In this document: positions 22,801-34,461 of the stretch, piece by piece
Layout: each line of letters starts with the position of its first letter
Position numbering within the stretch: the stretch's first letter is position 1
Assembly: GCA_950295325.1 (NCBI GenBank)
Contig: OX485809.1
Location: 27,418,144-27,482,143, forward strand
DNA length: 64,000 nt
Direction of reading: 5' to 3'
Source of the DNA: Polytrichum commune
Lineage: Eukaryota; Streptophyta; Polytrichopsida; Polytrichales; Polytrichaceae
The notes under the pieces: model-generated
What the model was told of the DNA's origin: nothing
Databases searched by the model: none
What the model saw: only the letters and a program-made list of their open reading frames with translations
Position numbers and translations under genes: made by a program

Positions 22801-23609
22801 TCGTAACGCTTGTCCATTCCCTGCATTGACTTGGCCTGTGACCGTGCGGCCGTGTCACTAGCGGGTGGCAACTCAAATATGACGACACCATCGAACTCAG
22901 CAGGAAGGTACTCTACTCTCTCGTGTCTAATCACTGAGTAATCTAATTTTTTTAGAATATTTTTTTTTCCCGGCCTTCCTGCAAGTTGTTTTAGCAATGG
23001 AAATATGCTAACAGTCTCTTGGGACAAAGGATATACTTTAGGAGCATTCCCACTAACTATAACCTGAGGCGGGGGCTTGGTGGGACTGCCCTCTTCATCT
23101 GAAGAAAGTGTAATTACAGACTGAACTCTAACGTTTTCTACAATTGGCGTGTCGAGACCGGGCTCGAGCTTGACCTTCACATCACGTGGCAGAGGAGTTT
23201 GAATGGTGCACGTAGAGGAATTACGAGGAGTGAGGATCTCAGTAGACGCAGCCATCTGAGAATCAGTGAGGCCATACACTCGGTAACTACCTGGAGGAAG
23301 ACTCCAAAACAAGTTATTGTTCTCATCTCGCTGCGATACCCGACCAAGGGTGTATGTAAGTTCTGACGTGACAACATCAAAAATATCCTCGTCAACAATA
23401 ATAGTATCCTCTCTGAAGCCGAACCGAATACTCAGACGTTGGGACGTCACGTAAGCTAGACCGTCCTCTTGCATCCGAAAGGTAACTGGGACTCTCACAC
23501 CATCTGCATAGAGGACAGCCAACCCCAAGTCTCCAATAGCAGGAATATGAGCCATGATAAGGGGAATGAGCCCTTGCGGCAAGATGGAAATATGAAAGAG
23601 GATTCTAAA
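19870..23609 (-). CDS. MULE transposase with SWIM zinc finger (two exons)
   Basis: Exon 1 runs to 21450 (donor ACCGGG|GTATGT) and exon 2 from 21354 (acceptor CACGCAG|AAATTT) to the stop at 19870. Both boundaries are phase 0, giving about 1,210-1,230 residues. The frame opens at 23666 with a GTG; ATGs are at 23609 and 23555. Exon 1 has an N-terminal domain I do not recognise and a cysteine cluster (CVGHLRCNNKECEYL...CKVCKEPP), a likely zinc-binding region. The transposase core follows, with KGFMADSAQANWNAV and ERTCQFHWTQSM, typical of MULE/FAR1-like RNase H transposases. Exon 2 starts KFTEGELAEMPSCNLAESIH (the 'SNxxES.H' region) and ends with a SWIM finger (CTCPAF...YCKHVYYIL, CxC..CxH). I see no stops or frameshifts, so it may be active. 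It lies near the left end, transcribed outward. Confidence 0.85.
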
Positions 23610-23699
23610 CATTGTGGGCCATCTATATATTACAAATGGGCTGCCAACGACAACGACATGATCCACATGATGGATGAACTCTGAACGAAAGCTTCACTA

Positions 23700-25520
23700 A
23701 TATTTTCAATATGGAAACAGCCGCCCTTGGGTCTAAAAGTGATGGGTAACGCTGTCACGATATATATAAGTACAGCGTGCAAGTCATGGTAGACATTCTA
23801 CTCGACAAGCAATTAAATTTGATTATTTGGCGCCGACTTAAAGCATGTATCATAACTAGGTCTAGAGATAGACTTGACGTTTCAAGACAGGAATAGAACG
23901 AATGACAAAGACCCAATTGGGCATTAAATATAGGACTATCCCTCGTGCGAACACTTGTATAAGATCTCGTGATACTCAACTCCTTTGTTTTAGAATCATA
24001 AGTTATGGACTCTCGAGTGCCGTAAGATGTGTTCGGTTCAAGGGAGGATTTTGGGAATGTTGGAGTAGACATGCTCTGGAAGGGTGATACCTGACATGCA
24101 AAATCATATCAAGAGAAGGAAAAAGAGAGGGAAGTTGTATTTCAGTAGCACTAAGGCATTGAAGACAAGTAGAATGGGAAGGAAGAAGGCACAACACGAA
24201 AGATACGAGACAAATGGAATTAACAAAGTTTCCCTCCCAAACGTAGAACATCTTGCCAGAAAGGTGTGTAAGGTAAGGGTCAATTTGAATTAAAATTGAA
24301 AATGCAGTGGAGCAGTTACTTAAGTTAGTCATGATCATATGCCAATCCAAATTAGATATATTAATAACAAACATGAGGCTGGATGCCGAGTGACGTACTT
24401 ATAAATACACCAGAGACCACGTGAACCATTTAGTGGATATAAGGGACACCCTAAAGTAAAGTGTTTCTTTTGGAGTGGAAGATTGAAATGGGCAAGGGAA
24501 GAGCATTAACCTTTAAGGAGAAGCTAGAATAAGTTAGTTTAGTTGGAAGAGTATCGTCAAGGTATGGCTATACAGAATATTTCTTCTAATTAGTTTAGTT
24601 TGAATTATGTATTATCATTTGTACTATCATTTTTATTTTTATAAAACATGATATTCTTCATTTTTAGATTACTTCTGAATTATTTCTATAAATGTTATTA
24701 GACATCCGTGTCCATTCTTTTAATGTTCATTTTTATGATTCCTTATATGTTTATAGCAACTTGACTGTAATAAAAACATATCGACATTATGTGAAAAAGA
24801 TTATGGGATGGAATATTAGTGTGGATGTAATACAGGCGAGACACATACATTGATAGAGTGATGTTCACATAGGAGGGAAGTGTAGAATTTGTGAAGCCGG
24901 TTCAGTTACATGACAGGGTCCTCGCCGATAGAGTTAGTGAAACCAAAGGCGAAGAGGAGGAGGAAGGCATTTTTCTCAAGCAGGAAGCAATTAAGGGCAT
25001 CTAGGATGAGACAACCGAAACAACGATATGATAGCTTAAACAGCACAGTCAAGGCATTGGAATTCTCCCCAGACCGCACACGGTCAAGGTCTCGTATACG
25101 GAGAAGCCAGACTCACAGTGGTGAAGACATTGCTAGCAAGGAAGCTGGAGTGGGTACGACCAGACAAGTGGAGATATCACATGATCTATCGAGAATTTGC
25201 GAGACCCAGGTATGAACCTCAAGTCGATGTTAACATATATGCACTAGAAATTAGGGGTTGTATTCGTGAGCTAGAGAAGGCAACAAGTGTGGGCCCGTTG
25301 AAGCACTCGACATCACAATGAGACCGTCACAAGTGGAAGGGAACAAGACTGCCGCGGCAGTAGCCTACCATCGTTCCCCGCATTACAACGGACCTCTGAA
25401 CTAGGCTTGCAGGGTTGCAGCCACGATTTGGAGCGGGGGAGTGACTCGAGGGAAGGGCAGTGGTCGCCTCGTGGAGAGGTTTGAGGTGAGAGCCCTGGGG
25501 GATGAAATTTGAACCTCGCA
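23700..25520 (+). other. Unassigned MULE interior
   Basis: There is no well-supported gene here. Two weak open segments (24084-24293 and 24910-25215) share a Lys/Arg-rich KRRRKxFFSSxKxLxxSRM-like stretch. The region thus holds a diverged duplication of about 120 bp, possibly decayed exons of a small basic protein. It also forms the 5' region of the transposase gene. Confidence 0.4.
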
Positions 25521-25529
25521 AATGACTTT

Positions 25530-28316
25530 AGATGGCTGGTTTAGGGTTGGCAAAGGGCTCCTTAGTGAGGTATGAGGTGAGAGCTGGATGATCCTTAGTA
25601 AGGTTCAAGGTGAGAGCTGGGGCGGCAGAAATTTTGGTGGCTTTGTAGGGTGGCTGGATGCTCTTAGTGTGGTTCGATGTGATAGCTTAGGGGCCAGAGA
25701 TGAGAGGTGATCATATGAATTTCGGTGGCTGGATGGTCATAGTGAGGTTCGAAGTGGAAGTTGAAGCGGGCGGTGCGGTGCGGTTCGGTTCGGTTCGTTC
25801 GTTCGTTCGTTTCGTTTCGTTTCTTTCATTCTTCAGCTTTCTTTTTCAGCATCCTTAGTGAGGTTAGAGGTGAGAGCTGGGGCAGAAATGTAAGGTTATT
25901 ATCTGATTTTTGGTGGCTTCCTAGGGTGGTGGATGGTCCTTAGTGAGGTTAGAAGTTAGAGCTAAGGGCACTGTCGGATCCGACAGACCCCTAGGGGCAG
26001 ATATGCGCACCTCGCTTTTTATTTTCGGGAGGTTAGAGGTGAGAGCTAGGGGCAGAAATGCGAGGTTATTATCTGATTTTTGATGGCTTTCTAGGGTGGT
26101 TGGATGGTCCTTAGTGAGGTTAGAAGTTTGAGCTAGGGGCACTGTCGGATCCGACAGACCCCTAGGGGCAGATATGGACACCTCGCTTTTGATTTTCGGG
26201 AGGTTCAAGGTGAGAGCTGGGGGCAGAAATGTAAGGTTATTATCTGATTTTTGGTGGTTTCCTAGTGTGGCTGGATAGTCTTTAGTGAGGTTAGAAGTTA
26301 GAGCTAGGGCATTGTTGGATCTGACAGACCCCTAGGGGCAGATATGGGCACCTCGCTTTTGATTTTCAGGAGGTTAGAGGTGAGAGCTAGGGGCAGAAAT
26401 GCGAGGTTATTATCTGATTTTTGATGGCTTCGTAGGGTGGTTGGATAGTCCTTAGTGAGGTTAGAAGTTAGAACTAGGGGCACTGTCGGATCCGACAGAC
26501 CCCTAGGGGCAGATATGGGCACCTCGCTTTTGATTTTCAGGAGGTTAGAGGTGAGAGCTGGGGCAGAAATGCGAGGTTATTATCTAATTTTTGATGGCTT
26601 CCTAGGGTGGTGGACGGTCCTTAGTGAAGTTAGAAGTTAGAGCTAAGGGCACTGTCGGATCCGACAGACCCCTAGGGGCAGATATGGGCACCTCGCTTTT
26701 GATTTTCAGGAGGTTCAAGATGAGAGTTGGGGCAGAAATGTAAGGTTATTATCTGATTTTTGGTGCAGCCTAGTGTGGTTGGATGGTCCTTAGTGAGGTT
26801 AGAAGTTAGAGCTAGGGGCACTGTCGGATCCGACAGACCCCTAGGGGCAGATATGGACACCTCGCTTTTGATTTTCGGGAGGTTTAAGGTGAAAGCTGGG
26901 GGCAGAAATGTGAGGTTATTCTCTGATTTTTGGTGGCAACCTAGTGTGGTTGGATGGTCCTTAGTGAGGTTAGAAGTTAAAGCTAGGGGCACTGTCGGAT
27001 CCGACAGACCCCTAGGGGCAGATAAGGGCACATCGCTTTTGATTTTCGGGAGGTTCAAGGTGAGAGTTGGGGCAGAAATGTAAGGTTATTATCTGATTTT
27101 TGGTGCAGCCTAGTGTGGCTGGATGGTCCTTAGTGAGGTTAGAAGTTAGAGCTAGGGGCACTGTCGGATCCGACAGACCCCTAGGGGCAGATATGGACAC
27201 CTCGCTTTTGATTTTCGGGAGGTTCAAGGTGAAAGCTGGGGGCAGAAATGTGAGGTTATTATCTGATTTTTGGTGGCAGCCTAGTGTGGCTGGATGGTCC
27301 TTAGTGAGGTTAGAAGTTAGAACTAGGGGCACTGTCGGATCCGACAGACCTCTAGGGACTGATATGAGCACCTCGGTTTTGATTTTCGTGAGGGTCAAGG
27401 TGAAAGCTGGGGCATAAATGTAAGGTTATTATCTGATTTTTGGTGGCAGCCTAGTGTGGTTGGATGGTCCTTAGTGAGGTTAGAAGTTAGAGCTAGGGGT
27501 ACTGTCGGATCCGACAGACCCCTAGGGGCAGACATGAGCACCTCGGTTTTTATTTTCGGGAGGGTCAAGGTGAGAGTTGGGGCAGAAATGTAAGGTTATT
27601 ATCTGATTTTTGGTGGCAGCCTAGTGTGGCTGGATGGTCCTTAGTGAGGTTAGAAGTTAGAGCTAGGGGTACTGTAGGATCCGACAGACCCCTAGGGGCA
27701 GACATGAGCACCTCGGTTTTTATTTTCGGGAGGGTCAAGGTGAGAGTTGGGGCAGAAATGTAAGGTTATTATCTGATTTTTGGTGGCAGCCTAGTGTGGC
27801 TGGATGGTCCTTAGTGAGGTTAGAAGTTAGAGCTAGGGGTACTGTCGGATCCGACAGACCCCTAGGGGCAGACATGAGCACCTCGGTTTTTATTTTCGGG
27901 AGGGTCAAGGTGAGAGTTGGGGCAGAAATGTAAGGTTATTATCTGATTTTTGGTGGCAGCCTAGTGTGGCTGGATGGTCCTTAGTGAGGTTAGAAGTTAG
28001 AGTTAGGGGCACTGTCGGATCCGACAGACCTCTAGGGACTGATATGAGCACCTCGGTTTTGATTTTCGTGAGGGTCAAGGTGAGAGCTGGGGCATAAATG
28101 TAAGGTTATTATCTGATTTTTGGTGGCAGCCTAGTGTGGCTGGATGGTCCTTAGTGAGGTTAGAAGTTAGAGCTAAGGGCACTGTCGGATCCGATAGACC
28201 CCTAGGGGCAGATATGGGCACCTCGTTTTTTATTTTCGGGAGGTTAGAGGTGAGAGCTGGGGGCAGAAATGCAAGGTTATTATCTGATTTTTGGTGGCTT
28301 TCTAGGGTGGCTAGAT
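25530..28316 (+). repeat. 170-bp tandem array with a 16-bp palindrome in each unit
   Basis: Fourteen units of 169-171 bp are marked by GTCGGATCC at 25973, 26144, 26314, 26485, 26654, 26823, 26994, 27163, 27334, 27504, 27674, 27844, 28014 and 28184. Degenerate units extend left to about 25530. Each contains the perfect palindrome CTGTCGGATCCGACAG or a near copy, then CCCTAGGGGCAGATATG and TTATTATCTGATTTTTGG. The period is close to nucleosome spacing and typical of satellites. The open frames through it are by-products of repetition. Confidence 0.93.
25768..25830 (+). repeat. GGTTC/GTTC microsatellite
   Basis: A run of GGTGCGGTGC, GGTTCGGTTC, GTTCGTTC and GTTTCGTTTC steps lies inside a degenerate 170-bp unit. 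Confidence 0.8.
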
Positions 28317-29147
28317 TGTCGCAACCCTTGCTAGTCCCCTTAAAAATCTTGCCAATTCGCATTTCTAGCATAGGTTACGAGTACTAACCCTTCGCATACC
28401 GCCAAGCTAATGGTTAGCTCCTCCTACCCGGACCGGTTAGTTCATAGGAGGGGAACCAACCTTCCTACTTTGCTTTCGGGACTCACCCCTTAATCGGTAA
28501 CCCATTCCCAAATGTGGACTTCCATCGATGGAAGTCCAATCCCATGTTGATCATCGCGTTGCCGGAGCAACACTACAACAACCCGAACCATACTATGCAA
28601 CTATGGCCTCACAATGGGCCAAAGCCCAATGAGGCCGTGCCGTTCGGCCTCGGGTGGGTGAGGCCACACCACCTCAGCCATATAAGCCTCTAGGACTCTA
28701 CGAGGGGCCCCTACCCCACCGTCAACCAACCTCTTGTCTCTCTACCAAGAGTTGGGGCCAAGTAGACATTTTCCTTTAGCTGCTGGGCCTAGAAGCCCCC
28801 AACAGCTTCAAACCACCATAACTTTCTTGTATGATTTTTGATTCCAACAACCAACCACTCCATCTTCATCTACGCTTCACGTAGATGCCGATGGACCCCT
28901 CACTTGACCCATTCATGCAAGTATTGACGACGTTATGCCTGTTTGAACCTTGGCAGTCCCGGGAATGACTCCCAGGCAATGCTCGACCAGGGCGCTGTCC
29001 CGCGACAGCGCCCCACTCAAATGGCCATAACTCCTAGCTCACACCTCTGATTGAGGTGTTCTTCAGCTTTCTAGAATCACCACGCCATGAGCTACGCATA
29101 GCTCATGGCCTTAGTCTTGTGCCTCCTAGTCTCCGAGGGTGAGCGGC
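28317..29147 (-). mobile_element. Truncated family A LTR inside the MULE array
   Basis: It starts TGTCGCAACCCTTGCTAG (28317) and matches the family for about 830 bp up to CTCCTAGTCTCCGAGGGTGAGCGGCG. The last ~145 bp of the copy, which form the 5' end of the LTR, are missing. It splits the 170-bp array, whose units reappear from about 29420. Confidence 0.85.
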
Positions 29148-29241
29148 GTCTTTAGGCTGCGAAGTCTGTGTGAGCGGAGCGGCGAACCCATAACCCTTGC
29201 TTCAAACCCACTAGGCATCCTTAAAGAAAGAAAAAGACGAA

Positions 29242-29420
29242 GGGGAAGGAGAAGGAGAAGGAGAAGGAGAAGGAGAAGGAGAAGGAGAAGGAGAAGGAGA
29301 AGGAGAAGGAGAAGGAGAAGGAGAAGGAGAAGGAGAAGGAGAAGGAGAAGGAGAAGGTGAAGGTGAAGGTGAAGGTGAAGGTGAAGGTGAAGGTGAAGGT
29401 GAAGGTGAAGGTGAAGGTGA
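29242..29420 (+). repeat. Hexanucleotide microsatellite (GGAGAA)n then (GGTGAA)n
   Basis: Roughly nineteen GGAGAA units switch cleanly to about eleven GGTGAA units. The poly-Arg frame through it is not a gene. Confidence 0.95.
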
Positions 29421-30430
29421 GAGCTGGGGGGTGGAGGTTTAGGGTGGCTGGATGGTCCTTGTGAGGTTAGAGGTGAGAGCTAGGGGCACTGTCGGATCCG
29501 ACAGACCCCTACTGACAGATATGGGCACCTCGCTTTTGATTTTCGGGAGGTTTAGGGTGAGAGCTGGGGGTGGAGGTTTAGGGTGGCTGGATGGTCCTTG
29601 TGAGGTTAGAGGTGAGAGCTAGGGGCATTGTCGGATCCGACAGTCCCCTTGGGGCAGAAATGTGCACCCGAATTTTTTATTTTTATTGGACTTTTTGGTA
29701 GGCCAGATGCTCATTTGGACAGGTATTAGTTGGGGGTTAATGCACGTTAGTGAGGGTTTAGTCATGTTTAGATGCTCTTAGTGTGGTTCGAATTGATAGC
29801 TAGGGGGGGATTTAGAGGTGCTCTATAATCTGTTTGGCCTTTAAGGGTTTGGGATGCTCTTAATGTGGTTCGATTTGATAGCTAGGAGGGGCACAAACTA
29901 GAGGTCAGATTATAGTGGAGAGAAACAGGGCAGATTTGCTAGCATATTATGTGAATTATGGTAGATTATGTGGGTGGCCGAAAGCTCCCAATGAGGCTAA
30001 GGTTAGAGGTAGGGGTCTGAAATGTGTTTGTTAGCACCTGAATATTTGTGGCTGGCTTTAGCTTGTGAGGTATGATATGGAAGCCCAGGGGCACTGTCGG
30101 ATCCGACAGTCCCCTAGGGGCAGAAATGTGCATCCAAAATTTGATTTTTGTTGGACTTTTTGGTAGGCCAGATGCTCATTCGGGCAGGTATTAGTTGGGG
30201 GATTGTGCACGTTAGTGAGGGTTTAGTCATGTTTAGATGCTCTTAGTGTGGTTCGAATTGATAGCTAGGGGGGGATTTAGAGGTCAGATTATATTTGAAA
30301 GAAACATGGCATATTTGCTAGCATATAATCTGATTTCGGGTGGATTTTGGGGGTAGCTGAAAGCTCACAAGAAGGCTAAGGTTAGAGGTAGGTGGATTTT
30401 GTGGATGGCCGAAAGCTCCCAATGAGGCTG
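29421..30430 (+). repeat. Degenerate continuation of the palindrome-bearing array
   Basis: Diverged units continue past the LTR fragment and microsatellite. The palindrome recurs at 29489-29504, about 29628-29643 (TTGTCGGATCCGACAG) and 30094-30109, the last extended to 18 bp as ACTGTCGGATCCGACAGT. A longer duplicated block (TTTTTGGTAGGCCAGATGCTCATT...TTAGATGCTCTTAGTGTGG) occurs near 29690 and 30157. The array ends about 100-400 bp before the ParB/methyltransferase-like gene, so it may hold that gene's promoter. Confidence 0.8.
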
Positions 30431-30529
30431 AGGTGAGTTTGGTTGTATTATCATGTAAATATTGGGTGGCATTGTTCATTCTATTGGTTCTTATGTTGGT
30501 AAGTAATTGATTCTCAGGAGATTGTTGAG

Positions 30530-33500
30530 ATGGTTGCGGATGGAGAGTCATTGGATGTTGGGGTTCGCATTGGTGCTGGGTCATCCCTTAGTGTAGAGGA
30601 GCATATGGAGCAAGGGTCTCCGTTGTCATGTGCTGAACCTACTGGGCTTACACCTGGTAGTGGCGAACCGCAGACACCCGGGATGACACTCACCGGCTCA
30701 CCACCAGAATCGGATGTGGGTGTTCGTGTAATGGAGTATCGGATTCGCCACAATTTAAAAAAAGATAGTTTTTCAGTTGTTGAGGGCATGAGGATACAAC
30801 CGGTCGAAAAGTCCTCTATGAGAATCCCTCTCTGCAGGTTGATTCACATGCCATTGGTTCGGCCAACTCTCCGCAGCGACGTTACAAAGCTCATGGCAGC
30901 ATTTCAATTTGGATACCGAGCTGGGTCTGCCACTTTTTATGTGTCTACTGCAAATGAGAGTGGAGAGAATCGATTCATTTCTGCCAAAGACAAGCGTGAA
31001 TGGGGAGAGCTATGGAATGCAGAAAATAATAAGTTTGAGTTTTTTTTGCGCTCGGATAAGGACTTGATGAGCCTTAGTGGATGCATGTTCTTTGTGTATG
31101 ATGGTAACCACCGCTTGCTAGCGTGGAAGGAGTGTATTGAAACAGATCACAAGGACGATGCACTTTGGTATGAGAAACATGGTTGCCCAGAATGTGTCAT
31201 CCTCGACACAACGGGTGGGCGTGGAGACGTCCTTAATGCAATGCACGACATAAACAAGTAAGTTTGTTATTTTTTTGAACATTTTTTCCTTCATTTTTTT
31301 ATTTTCATCTAATGCCATTTATCTCAACCGCAACAGGGCTAACCAGACTGCGCACGTTAAGACTAGCCTTGTTCACACTCTACACCGCATCCAAAAATAC
31401 GGTTCGTATGATCTTAGCTACTACCAGCCATTGTTGACCGAGGAGCAATTCCAAGCGTGCAAGAGCAGAGGCCCCAAGAGCCCTTGGTACCCGCTGACCC
31501 AGGATCTTATGGTGTCCTTCATTTTCAATGTAAGTCACTCCAAATTCATCAAGCTCCTACTTCGCATTCATTACTTTTAGTCATGGTCTAACAATTTAGA
31601 ATACATGTCCAGCAAGAGATAGCCGATGCGGTAGATGAGGCGGCCCAAATCTTCAAGGAGGAAGTGCCTCTAGATGAGCAGTCAGGGAAGGGGTTGAGTG
31701 ATGTATTGGACGCTGTAATTAAGAAGACGTCTGAGGAACTTGGGCACAAGTTCAACAAACAACAGTCGATCGCAAACCCTGCCCTTGGAAAACAGTTCCT
31801 AGATGAGGTAATTTCCTTGTCATCCAATTTGGAATTATGTTTTTCGTATTGCTTGCATTCTTTGCAGCATTTTTTCAGTAAACATTCTAAAATTTACTTG
31901 GCCTTCTATTTTGATTGCATTTGTTTCAGATTACTAGGCATTATAGCGCCCACCATTCTCAAAAGATTGAGATGACATTGGAGAAATTGCAACTCATTGC
32001 CACTGCCGCTGTCGAGCCAGAGTATAAAGCCCGTTGGCTTAAGTGGTGGAACAGTGGAAGTTTCAATCGTGAAGCTATCCGGTTTCCCAAAAGTCCTGCA
32101 AGCGAGGACAACTTGAAATCTTGGCTCAATAAAGCAGCGTTCTGGGCAGGGGTACGTCTATCCTATTTTCTTTGCTTACCTTTCAATTCTTCATTTTGTG
32201 CCAATTCTCATGTTCGCCTTGAATTCCTTCACAGCTAGAGGATGCTGCGGTCAAGGAGTTACCGGATATACTAAGTGCATTGGGTGGGCTTGACGGAGAC
32301 GTGGAAGTTGATTCGTTGCCGGATTACTTGGAGAAGTGGCGAATTTGCCTTTGGGATAAGGCGTTCATTGGTCACTTCTCAGGGTCAGATATCTATGGAA
32401 AGGGGACGTGGTGGAAGGATGTCAAAGGCGCTGACAACATTGTCAAGCGCTTAATTTTCCGGTAAGTTAGTTGGGCCATCTTTTGTTCTCATTTATATCA
32501 AACTAGTTGTTTTCTAAGTTGCTTATTGGCCTCACTCCTTGGTTGTGAAGGTACATCAAGCACGAGCTTTTCAAGAAGAAGGCTTTGAAGAAGCTTCCTC
32601 CATTTCTGGATGCATGGTCGGATTCCTCTTCGCCCACCTTCATTTTTTCCCCGGCTCAAAAGCGCAACTTCTCCCTCCCGCATCTCCGCGAGTGTTGCTA
32701 GTACTTGGAGTGTAAGAGGACGTGGCAGCCGGATGAGGAGGCGGCCTTGAAGATTCGGCTCTCCGGTGGAGAGCCACCTTCTCAAAGCGATGAGGTTGTT
32801 CTTCTAGAGAGTCAGCTTCCGGAGGCGGATGAGGTTGTTGCGACTCTCGATGAGCCCAACACTCAGAAGTCCAAGAGGAGGAAGCGTGCGACTCAAGACG
32901 AGTCTTCACTAAAGAAGCGCGCGAGGAAGCTGAAGACTGTGGAGGATGATCCCCCTGCTTCACCTGAGGCGGCAGTTGCATCCACTGCAACTCTTAGTCA
33001 AGTTCCTACTCTTTCCAGGCCGCCTCCTCCGCCCGTTCTTTCATCTGCTAGGCGTCCTCCAGTTGTTTCAGAATGCATCTTGAATGCCTCTATTCTTCAT
33101 CAACGTCGTCATTTTCAGGATGTTTCCAACTTCATTCTTTCTCTTCCACCCTCCTATCCGCGGAGAGCTCTAGGCGTTGCGAGGTCAGATGTGGGCATGG
33201 CTGATCTTGTCATTGCCGACCTCCCGGAGAACCTGCCGGTACCCAATGTCTCCGATCCTTCCTATAGTGTGCCTTCCTGGAATGCATTGGATTCCGATTT
33301 TATTGGTGAACTCTTCGATTTCGCGGACGAGATCCTGCATGACGATGGAGCTCTCCTCCTCTTTCATCCAGATGACAATGGTGATTTCAGGGAGAGCATT
33401 GAAGACCACTTCGCTGCTTTTGGGTTCACGATCTTCAAGGAGTGGCTGGGAGTCAACCGTCTTCGCCTACATTCAGCTAAGCATAAGGACAAGACCACCA

Positions 33501-34461
33501 ACCTCTTCCAAGTTGTACTACTTGTTCGTGCCACCAAAACAATTGGATCTGACCTTGATAAGCGGCCCCGGCACTCGTCATTTCGCCTTCGCGATGCCAA
33601 TGAGCTCAAGGCTCTTGGCATTGAGCTCGACATGGATGATGCGATTATGAATTATACCGCAACTCCTCTCATGGACGGCTCCAAAGCTTGGCGTGGTCCC
33701 CGGGAGAAAGATATTTCTTTCATGTCCTCCTTGATCATGGCCACTACGGACATTGGACAGGTTGTGGTGGACATTAATGCAGGCGTTGGTATGTCCTAAT
33801 TCACTTGCCAACATATCCTAGTTTTCAATTTCTAAGTTTGTTTTTTTTTCCTTTGCTAACCTTTCCTCCGCAACAGGGACTTCTATCCATGCATGCAGGC
33901 AGCTTGGGCGCCATATCGTTGCTCTTGAGGAGGACGAGGACACCTTCAACCGTGTCCTTAAGCCACTTAAGAGTGTTCAGCCTACGGTGAAGGCTCCATC
34001 CATTGTTGTTGCTTCCACGCAGGCTTCACAAGGCACGCAGAAGAGGCCGCCGGCCTTGAAGCGATCGAGGCCAGAGCCCTCGCAGTAAGTGAGTATGATG
34101 ACCTTCTTCGCTTATTTTCTTTGTCCATTCAGCTTTTACACTTTCCATCCTCTTTCTTACATTTATCGTGTTTTTTTTCAGACTTGGCGTTGGAGCGGAT
34201 GTGTTGGGTACTCCCACCATGGGATTCACATTGCCTATCTATGCCCATGATATGGCGATGGTACTAGCGGCACAACCTTCTCCTACCGAAGCTAGTTCCC
34301 CGTCTCCACGTTATGACCCCCGTGCCTTAGACTTCTTCGAGCATTCTGCGGAGGTGGATAATGAGTGCCATAGCTTAGATTCCACTTCAGATGAGGGCGG
34401 CCATGAGGGTAGTATCTTTGGAAGTAGGGAATTTAGTAGTGACGACCTCATGGTTGATTGA
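30530..34461 (+). CDS. ParB-like domain plus DNA methyltransferase-like domain protein (8 exons, one in-frame TAG)
   Basis: Exons are 30530-31257, 31337-31529, 31613-31807, 31930-32151, 32235-32461, 32551-33788, 33877-34084 and 34182-34461. All have GT-AG borders with matching phases, and their sum, 3291 nt, is a whole number of codons (1096 residues). About residues 85-270 form a ParB/sulfiredoxin-like region: RIPLCRLIHMPLVRP, then FVYDGNHRLLAWKE (the DGxHR box). The methyltransferase-like part follows. A motif IV-type DLVIADLPENLP comes first, then DEILHDDGALLLFHP, and last a motif I-type VVDINAGVGTS..CRQLGRHIVALEED, the permuted (beta-class) order. In motif IV, DLPE stands where DPPY-type residues are expected, so catalysis is uncertain. 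A TAG at 32699-32701 (codon 572) falls between the halves: mutation, recoding or error. ParB-methylase fusions are known in bacteria and phages. Function here is inferred. Confidence 0.65.
32699..32701 (+). other. In-frame TAG between the ParB-like and methyltransferase-like halves
   Basis: The frame reads LRECC, TAG, YLECKRTWQ with good coding on both sides and no obvious flanking donor/acceptor pair. The DNA upstream is pyrimidine-rich and ends TGCTAG, so use as a weak splice acceptor cannot be excluded. Confidence 0.7.

Noticed and set aside
24910-25215. Basic 101-residue ORF in the MULE interior, considered as a mudrB-like gene
   Set aside because: It is short, has no recognisable motif or splice structure, and is only weakly similar to 24084-24200. 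Described as a duplicated segment, not a gene.
26304-28371. Repetitive ORFs in both strands of the 170-bp array (SAPRGLSDPTVPLALTSNL-type units)
   Set aside because: Open frames follow from repetition of one stop-free unit. Both strands are open, and indels change frame between units.
29139-29360. 73-residue ORF ending in a long poly-arginine run
   Set aside because: It is only the translation of the (GGAGAA)n microsatellite.
30496-30520. A 19-bp intron just before the ParB/methyltransferase-like ATG (GTAAGT...CTCAG)
   Set aside because: Far too short for a spliceosomal intron; the ATG at 30530 is used instead.
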